The notes below the pieces were generated by a model that made no database searches, was not told the DNA's origin, and saw nothing but the letters and a program-made list of their open reading frames with translations. Source: Arthrobacter sp. S39 (lineage in GTDB: Bacteria; Actinomycetota; Actinomycetes; Actinomycetales; Micrococcaceae). From it: DNA of 44,915 nt. The stretch is taken from assembly GCF_004320525.1 (NCBI RefSeq), contig NZ_SIHX01000020.1, forward strand, positions 1 to 44,915, given 5' to 3'. The translations under genes were made by a program, and so were the position numbers. Each line of letters starts with the position of its first letter. Position 1 is the first letter of the stretch. Of this stretch, positions 39,567 to 44,915 are shown piece by piece.

Positions 39567-41339
39567 TTAACGTGCCGAGCGGCGGGGGAACGGCTGCTCA
39601 ACTAGCCAGAGGAAGTCAGTAACTGACAGCTGTGGCAGCCGTTCCAATTCTTCGAGGGCGTGCCTCAGCCAGGCGCACTCCCGCGATGGATCGTCCGGCG
39701 CGAGCTCTGCTCGCGGGGTGTCCTCCGGCGGGAGGACCTCTGACAAGGTGTCTGTTGGCGGGCGGTCTTCCAACTCATCGTCTCCGGGCGGCCAGTTGGA
39801 CAGGACAGCGCCATGCCCCTTACATCTGAGCTCTTCCAGGATTTGGGTTGGCCATTGGGGCGGTTCCCAGTCGTGGTGTTCGCTTGGATAGTCCCGGCCG
39901 GTGGGTGAGGTCCAGCCTGGTGGTTTATGAATGCCGGCGCCGGTGGGGGTCCACGCGGTGGTGTGTTTCAGCCGGTGGTGTTTGCGGCACAGTGACTCGA
40001 GGTTGGTGATGCCGGTGGTGCCGCCGTCGGCCCAAGCCAGGATGTGGTCGGCGTCGTTGTCCAAAGATTGGTTGTTGCAGCCGGGGAACGAACATCTGCC
40101 GTCCCGCATGCGCAGCCATTGGCGCATTGCGGCGGGGATCCGGTAGTTCTCCCTTCCGATCCCCAGTGGCGCGCCGTCGCGGGGGTCGATGAGGACCCTG
40201 CGGAATGAGGACGCCCCGTCTGCCACGAGCTTCCGGGCCATGGACGCAGGGATCGGACCGTAGCCATCGAGGTCGGCGGGTTCATCGGTGAGCCCCATCA
40301 GCGAGAAGATTGGCACGGTCACGAGGACCTGCGCCGTTGGGTAGGGCACTCGGCCGGCATCGACATTGCCGGCGGTCGCATCCACTGCCGGAACGTTGCT
40401 GGCCCCGCCATCGTTGGCACTGGCGGTAGTTCCGTCGCTGAAACCGGTGATGGTGCCGTCGTTGGACTTGTTGGCGGCCGCGTCTGTGGTGCGATCCGCC
40501 GTGCTGCCCAGCATGAAGCCGGCGCTGAGGAGTAGTTTGGCCACGACGTCGGCGCGGAGCTGGGGCAGCGTCCGGTCCTCGGCAGGGCCCTGCAATGCCC
40601 GGGCGGCGGCGGTAGTGCGGTTCCAGATCCCCGCTGCCTGATCCGCTGGCAGGTACGCCGAAAGCCAAGCCATGCCGTCCCGGTCCGGAGCGTACTCTAA
40701 CCGCCGGTCCAGGAAGCCCCTGGCGTGGCGCTTCTCGATACTTTCCGGATGATGCCGTTCCCGCCACGCTCGCGCTTTGGCCCGGAATCGGGACGGAACC
40801 ATGTCCCCGGCCGGGCACCTCCTCGCAGCGTCCGGAGCGTTAGGGTCCAGGAAATGCGCCTCCAACGCCGCCGCGCCCTCATGGTTCAGGCTGGCCGTCT
40901 CATCTACCATCGCCCTGGCGTGCTGCCACGACATGGACCCCTTCTCCAGTGCCTCCACGGTCAACGGGAGGTTGGTGGTCAGTTCGCACGACTGGGCCAG
41001 GAACGCTGAGGCGGTTCCTTCACTCACCGTCATGGCGCACGCGACCTCGGCCACCACGCCCATTTCCTGGGCGGTGTGCTGGCCCGGGCTCTGCGCCGGC
41101 GGGGCCAAGGCCGCGGACTTGGCGGCGTACCCGGCGGCGAAGTGCACCTTCCTGGCCGCAAGCATGGCGTCCAGTCGGGCCGTTAGTTCAAGACCGTCCA
41201 GGCACGCATCTGCCTGATCACGCAAAGGATTCGAACTCGTGGCATCAGAACCGCCCTCGCTGCGTTCCACCAACACCGCAAGCGCAGCCATGGCAGCCAC
41301 CATGGCGTCCACCGAATCCACCCCTTCTCCGCTTTCCAT
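39567..41339 (-). CDS. DUF222 / HNH endonuclease domain protein
   Basis: About 590 residues. The N-terminal two-thirds is a DUF222 region, and the C-terminal HNH motif is complete: DGRCSFPGC, DADHILAWADGGTT, then NLESLCRKHHRLKH. A low-complexity Asn/Asp/Ser/Thr insert (about 295-345 of the protein) separates them. Such proteins are present in many copies in Arthrobacter-type genomes, and their function is not established. The start is uncertain: GTG at 41387 and ATG at 41339 each have GGAGG placed too close. Its tail is acidic and Pro-rich. Confidence 0.85.
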   Translation of the reverse strand: MESGEGVDSVDAMVAAMAALAVLVERSEGGSDATSSNPLRDQADACLDGLELTARLDAMLAARKVHFAAGYAAKSAALAPPAQSPGQHTAQEMGVVAEVACAMTVSEGTASAFLAQSCELTTNLPLTVEALEKGSMSWQHARAMVDETASLNHEGAAALEAHFLDPNAPDAARRCPAGDMVPSRFRAKARAWRERHHPESIEKRHARGFLDRRLEYAPDRDGMAWLSAYLPADQAAGIWNRTTAAARALQGPAEDRTLPQLRADVVAKLLLSAGFMLGSTADRTTDAAANKSNDGTITGFSDGTTASANDGGASNVPAVDATAGNVDAGRVPYPTAQVLVTVPIFSLMGLTDEPADLDGYGPIPASMARKLVADGASSFRRVLIDPRDGAPLGIGRENYRIPAAMRQWLRMRDGRCSFPGCNNQSLDNDADHILAWADGGTTGITNLESLCRKHHRLKHTTAWTPTGAGIHKPPGWTSPTGRDYPSEHHDWEPPQWPTQILEELRCKGHGAVLSNWPPGDDELEDRPPTDTLSEVLPPEDTPRAELAPDDPSRECAWLRHALEELERLPQLSVTDFLWLVEQPFPRRSAR

Positions 41340-41461
41340 ACCTCCATCATCGTGAGGGGGTGTGACATTTAAGGTCCCCAGCCGCACCCTCCGAAAAAAT
41401 TTCCAAGAATCTTTTAGGTTGCCAGTCCAAGGGCCGCAACTGTACGTTCGCGCCGGTGGTG

Positions 41462-41496
41462 CGCGTTGGGCCGGGGCCTAGACCCGGCCCAGCGCG
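41462..41496 (-). terminator. terminator overlapping the end of the GNAT-AAA+ gene
   Basis: Arms 41462-41475 and 41483-41496 pair over 14 positions with one T-G mismatch. The gene's TAG stop codon (41480-41478) sits in the seven-base loop, so the hairpin is partly coding. Confidence 0.6.
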
Positions 41497-42794
41497 TCGA
41501 TGTCCTCGAGGAACTGCTGGTGGACCTCAACACTGACGGTGGTCCGGGTTTCCCCGATAGCGTCCAGGTAGTCCTGCGTGGAGGGCCCCTTCCGGACCGC
41601 CTCGCGGACGGAAACACTGCCTCCGGAAGCCGCGCCGCCGTCGTCGTACACTGCCTTTTCCAGCGCCCGCTGGGAGGCGCTGCGGGCGGCGTACTCAATG
41701 TCTGCGGGGGAGAAGCCCTCGGTCCGTTCCACCAGGAGCTCCACGTCCACATCGTCCACGACCGTGGCCGGGATGAAGCGCTGCCACATGGCTTCGCGGG
41801 CCTGGCGGTCGGGCAGGCCGATGGGGATGACGTAGTCGAACCGGCCGTGGCGCAGGAAGGCGGTGTCCAGCGCGCGGATGAAGTTGGTGGCACACACGAG
41901 CAGCCGGCCGGGCTGTTCGCGGAACGCCGGAATGATCTTCAGGAGCTCGTTCGTCACGCCCTGCAGCGGCGACGGCGGCTCGCCCGACCGCTGGGAGGCG
42001 ATCTCTTCCACCTCGTCGATGAACACCACGGCGTGCTCCAGCTCGGCGATCTCCAGGAATGTCTCGCGCAGCGCGCCGGCGAGGCCCTTGGGATCGGAGG
42101 CCAGCCGGGACGGGAACACCTCCACGAACGGCCACTCGAGCCTGGACGCGATCGCCTTCGCAAACGTGGTCTTGCCCGTTCCAGGAGGACCAAAGAGCAC
42201 AACGGCGCGCGGCGGCACCACGCCGTACTCATCGGCGAGGTCGGCTTCGGCGAGGGGAAGCACCAGCCGCCGCTCGAGGAGTTCCTTTTCGTTCCGCATG
42301 CCGGCCACGTTTTCCCAGAGGTCCCGGGCGAGGATGCGGCCGCCGAGCTGGCCCAATGCGCCGAGTTCCTGGCGCTGCACGGGGATGGTCCGCTCGAAGT
42401 AGCGCAGGTTCTTCTTGAGCGCGAAGCCGCGGCTGAGGAACGCCTCCACCCGGGTTTCGGACTCGGGCATCAGTGCGGAGAGTTTGTTGAGCCCATGCGG
42501 GGCCATCCGGTTTTCGACGGCGGCGAGCAGCGAGGTGCCGATCCCCCGGCCGCGGTACTCCGGCAGGGTTGCCAGGAAAACGATCCAGCCCTGGTCGTGG
42601 GCGGCGCGTCCGACGGCGGCGCCCACCACCATGTCGCCCTGGACGGCCACCACGGCGTGGTCCTTTTCGCACGACGCCAGCACCTCGGAGAGTGCGTAGA
42701 CCGGTTCCACGTTCGTGGCCTTGAGGGATTCCCAGAGGTGCAGGATCCCGTCCAGGTCCGCCGAGTGGAAATCCCTGATCCGCCAGTTGGTCAT
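41478..42794 (-). CDS. GNAT acetyltransferase - AAA+ ATPase fusion protein
   Basis: A 438-residue two-domain protein. Residues 1-140 form a GNAT acetyltransferase with acetyl-CoA loop RGRGIG (81-86). Residues 155-438 form an AAA+ ATPase of the FtsH/Cdc48 type: Walker A GPPGTGKTT (202-210), Walker B VVFIDE (256-261), sensor 1 in CATNF (301-305), arginine fingers Arg315 and Arg318 (RHGRFD), and a small helical domain to about 385. GGGAG lies seven bases before the ATG at 42794, which excludes the longer upstream frame. The ATPase probably forms a ring. How acetylation and remodelling are linked is unknown, and no partner gene is evident. Confidence 0.9.
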   Translation of the reverse strand: MTNWRIRDFHSADLDGILHLWESLKATNVEPVYALSEVLASCEKDHAVVAVQGDMVVGAAVGRAAHDQGWIVFLATLPEYRGRGIGTSLLAAVENRMAPHGLNKLSALMPESETRVEAFLSRGFALKKNLRYFERTIPVQRQELGALGQLGGRILARDLWENVAGMRNEKELLERRLVLPLAEADLADEYGVVPPRAVVLFGPPGTGKTTFAKAIASRLEWPFVEVFPSRLASDPKGLAGALRETFLEIAELEHAVVFIDEVEEIASQRSGEPPSPLQGVTNELLKIIPAFREQPGRLLVCATNFIRALDTAFLRHGRFDYVIPIGLPDRQAREAMWQRFIPATVVDDVDVELLVERTEGFSPADIEYAARSASQRALEKAVYDDGGAASGGSVSVREAVRKGPSTQDYLDAIGETRTTVSVEVHQQFLEDIDALGRV

Positions 42795-42936
42795 GCCGTG
42801 TCTCCCGGGTGGTTCGTCGTTGAACTGCTCGTTGAACTTTCGCAGAGCCGCGTGATGATGCGCTGTGCTGAGCATAGGCGATCCGCCCGCCGCGGAGGGT
42901 TGCGGGAGCGTTGCATGACAGGAACGGCAGTGAGGT

Positions 42937-44313
42937 TCAGCCCGCCGGTTTGATGTTCTGGTTAATGTGGAACAGGTTGCCAGGATCGTATTTCGCCTTG
43001 ATGCCGGCCAGCCGGGCGTAGTTGCCGGCGTAGTTATCCGTGATCCGGGACTGGTCATCGGCGTCCATGAAGTTGATGTAGGCGCCGCCGGCGCTGTGCG
43101 GATGGAGCCCGGCAGCATAGTCGCGCACCCAGCCCACGTTGGCATCGTTGTCCGCCGGGTCCTCCCACATCCCTGCAATCACGGCGGCGAAATCGGCATC
43201 GCGGTACGGGAATGCGGTGGCATCCTTCGGCACACGCTGGACTGCGCCGTTGATGGGGTAGAAATGGTTCGCCGTCTGGTCGCTGGGGATCCACTGGCCG
43301 AAGTGCTTGGCCACTTTTATGACCTCGTCGCTGAGGGCGGGAAGGAACTCGGCCTTCCAATAGGCCTGGAGTCCCTTGGGCAATGAGTCGTCAAAGAGCG
43401 TGTTCAGGACCGGGTAGGGCAGGGGTCCCAGGAATGATCCGGCCACCGGCGCGACGTCCAGGAACGGCTGCCATTGCCGCTCGCCTTCGTCATGCGGGCC
43501 GGTCCAGCCGCCCACCAGGACGACCACCGGCCGGCCCTGGAATTCCTCCGGCAGGAACGGGACCACCGGCCCTTGGTGGACTCCGAGGAAGACGCCGAAC
43601 TCCTCCGGTCCCGTGGCGATTTTTTCGCGGTACAGCTCGCCCACCGCTTCAGCATGTTCGAGCAGGTAGATGATGACGCCGCCGTAGATGACGTCCACCG
43701 GGTGGAGGTTGAATTCCAGGGACGTGACTACGCCGAAGTTGCCGGTTCCGCCGCGGAGGGCCCAGAACAGATCGTCATTCTCCGTGGCACTGGCAACACG
43801 GAATTTGCCGTCCGCGGTGACCACGTCCGCGGACTTCAGATTGTCGCAGGACAGGCCGTATTTCCGTGAGAGGTAGCCGATTCCGCCGCCCAGTGTCAGG
43901 CCGGCCACGCCGGTGGAGCCGATGATGCCGCCCGTCGTGGCCAAGCCGAACGCGTTGGTTGCGTGGTTGAAGTCCGCCCATGTGGCACCCGTTTCGGCCC
44001 GCGCCGTCGCGGTGGAGGGATCCACCCGCACGCCCCGGCGATTAACGAAGTCAATAACCAGGCCGCCGTCGCACGTGCCGAAGCCGGGCGCGCTGTGGCC
44101 GCCGCCGCGAAGGGCGACGTCCAGTCCTTCATCGCGGGCGAAGTTCACGGCCGCTATCACGTCCGCCACTTGGGACACCTGCAGGATGGCGGCGGGACGT
44201 TTGTCGATCATGCCGTTGTATACGCTCCGGGCTGTTTCGTACCCCGGGTGGTCCGCCGCGATGAGGTTGCCGCGTACTTTTTCCTGCAGAGACTGAAAAG
44301 TGCTGCTGTTCAT
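42937..44313 (-). CDS. FAD-linked oxidase, berberine-bridge-enzyme type
   Basis: A 458-residue flavoprotein oxidase. The PCMH-type FAD domain has RGGGHSAPGFG with His73 and LSCDN with Cys156, the pair that binds FAD through two covalent bonds in this family. The C-terminal BBE motif NYARLAGIKAKYDPGNLFHI is clear. Known members oxidise sugars, oligosaccharides or secondary metabolites; the substrate here is unknown. No signal peptide is seen. GGAG six bases before the ATG at 44313 supports that start over longer frames. Confidence 0.92.
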   Translation of the reverse strand: MNSSTFQSLQEKVRGNLIAADHPGYETARSVYNGMIDKRPAAILQVSQVADVIAAVNFARDEGLDVALRGGGHSAPGFGTCDGGLVIDFVNRRGVRVDPSTATARAETGATWADFNHATNAFGLATTGGIIGSTGVAGLTLGGGIGYLSRKYGLSCDNLKSADVVTADGKFRVASATENDDLFWALRGGTGNFGVVTSLEFNLHPVDVIYGGVIIYLLEHAEAVGELYREKIATGPEEFGVFLGVHQGPVVPFLPEEFQGRPVVVLVGGWTGPHDEGERQWQPFLDVAPVAGSFLGPLPYPVLNTLFDDSLPKGLQAYWKAEFLPALSDEVIKVAKHFGQWIPSDQTANHFYPINGAVQRVPKDATAFPYRDADFAAVIAGMWEDPADNDANVGWVRDYAAGLHPHSAGGAYINFMDADDQSRITDNYAGNYARLAGIKAKYDPGNLFHINQNIKPAG

Positions 44314-44482
44314 GTTGAACTCCAAGCTTCTGACGCTCAGGTGTTCGGGCACAACGCCCCGCCAGCTGGCCATGACCCGATGTGATGGTGAAGACCGGTG
44401 CACCACGGCAGCCTCGTACGGCCTGGCCGCACGCTCTGCCGTGGCGTGCATAGTGACAACGAGGCTGCCGGTTGGCAGCCAT

Positions 44483-44510
44483 TAACCGGGCACTTCGGTG
44501 GGCCCGGTTA
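44483..44510. terminator. hairpin upstream of the oxidase gene
   Basis: TAACCGGGC (44483-44491) pairs with GCCCGGTTA (44502-44510). A smaller hairpin, GGCTGCC/GGCAGCC (44463-44480), lies next to it. They may back up the larger terminator at 44556-44609. Confidence 0.4.
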
Positions 44511-44555
44511 TTCGTAAAGTACGCCCGCGCCGCGGGACGGTCAACGCAATTAATT

Positions 44556-44609
44556 ACGACGGCGGCACCTTGGGTTCCGTGTGTACAGAACCTCAGGTGC
44601 CGCCGTCGT
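44556..44609 (-). terminator. terminator after amino-acid permease gene
   Basis: Fifteen-base perfect arms (44556-44570 and 44595-44609) enclose a second short helix, GGTTC (44573-44577) with GAACC (44588-44592). It lies 28 bases after the permease stop codon. Confidence 0.8.
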
Positions 44610-44637
44610 GCGTCTCTGCCGGCAGGCCGGCGCGGCG

Positions 44638-44915
44638 CTACTTCTTGAAGCTTTCGGCGGGTGGGTTGGCGATGACGGGGGCTGTGCCGGTGTAGCCGTC
44701 GCGGGTTTCGGCGATTTCGCGGATCCGTTTGCGGCAGGCGTACCAGCCGAGGACCATGAGGGCGCAGGCGATGGCGGTGACGAGCATGGTCAGGGGTGAG
44801 TCGATGAAGACCATGACCAGGACGCTGGCCAGGAAGAGCAGGGAGAGGTAGCCGGTGTAGGGGGCGCCGAACATCCGGAAGGAGGGGCGTTCGAGCCAGC
44901 CTTTGTCGGCCCAGC
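44638..44915 (-). CDS. amino-acid permease C-terminus, cut by right edge
   Basis: The minus-strand frame is open from the window edge to a TAG at 44640-44638, giving 92 residues. It has two hydrophobic helices after the sequence WADKGWLERPSFRMFGAPYT, typical of the C-terminal end of APC amino-acid permeases of the AroP/GABA-permease type, and a polar tail ending AESFKK. An ATG inside (44874) is Met, not the start. Substrate cannot be told from this part. Confidence 0.75.
   Translation of the reverse strand, partial: WADKGWLERPSFRMFGAPYTGYLSLLFLASVLVMVFIDSPLTMLVTAIACALMVLGWYACRKRIREIAETRDGYTGTAPVIANPPAESFKK

Overview
The window is a high-GC chromosomal segment from an actinobacterium, most likely a soil Micrococcaceae of the Arthrobacter/Pseudarthrobacter type. 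This rests on GC-rich codon usage, frequent GTG starts, a DUF222-HNH protein, a PTS enzyme I/HPr pair, a WXG100-type protein and the general style of the proteins. The species call is inference. No rRNA, tRNA or CRISPR array was seen. About 44 protein genes are supported, including two cut by the window edges.

Layout. 1-250: end of an insertion sequence (transposase N-terminus running off the left edge) and a large hairpin. 251-4538: alanine dehydrogenase (ald) divergent from a PucR-type regulator, a small membrane protein, an orphan excisionase-like DNA-binding protein and an alpha/beta hydrolase. 4587-10765: a sugar phosphotransferase block, with ptsH and ptsI on the minus strand divergent from a TetR regulator, mtlA (mannitol EIICBA) and mtlD, so general PTS proteins sit next to a complete mannitol pathway. 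10934-20910: a transporter-rich stretch with cycA, a GNAT-MarR-MFS group, a sugar porter, a DHA2 drug exporter, rraA, another MFS protein and TetR. 21201-25144: malic enzyme with a long leader carrying DasR-like and CRP/GlxR-like sites, a small secreted protein, a DUF456 membrane protein, a helical-repeat protein and a SnoaL-like protein. 25175-29095: LysE exporter divergent from an Lrp regulator, a WXG100 protein with an overlapping lipoprotein gene, and a second Lrp regulator. 29422-30321: gluQ.

30298-37514 is a catabolic operon: short-chain dehydrogenase, amidohydrolase, acyl-CoA dehydrogenase, MaoC hydratase, MFS transporter and acyl-CoA ligase, divergent from a MarR regulator. Its gene content closely matches the Cou (p-hydroxycinnamate, CoA-dependent side-chain shortening) system of Rhodococcus, with an added acyl-CoA dehydrogenase. 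37561-44313 holds an HD hydrolase, an LtrA-family membrane protein, a DUF222-HNH protein, an unusual GNAT-AAA+ ATPase fusion and a BBE-type flavin oxidase. The right edge cuts an amino-acid permease.

The most notable signals are: the GNAT-AAA+ fusion; the WXG100/lipoprotein pair; the cou-like operon with an inverted-repeat operator; twelve genes preceded by a TANNNT box 6-8 nt before the start codon, mostly without a convincing Shine-Dalgarno (leaderless transcription; the hexamer TAGGCT recurs four times); a 31-32 nt intergenic repeat found at two convergent gene junctions; and stacked operator-like palindromes in the ptsI and malic enzyme control regions.
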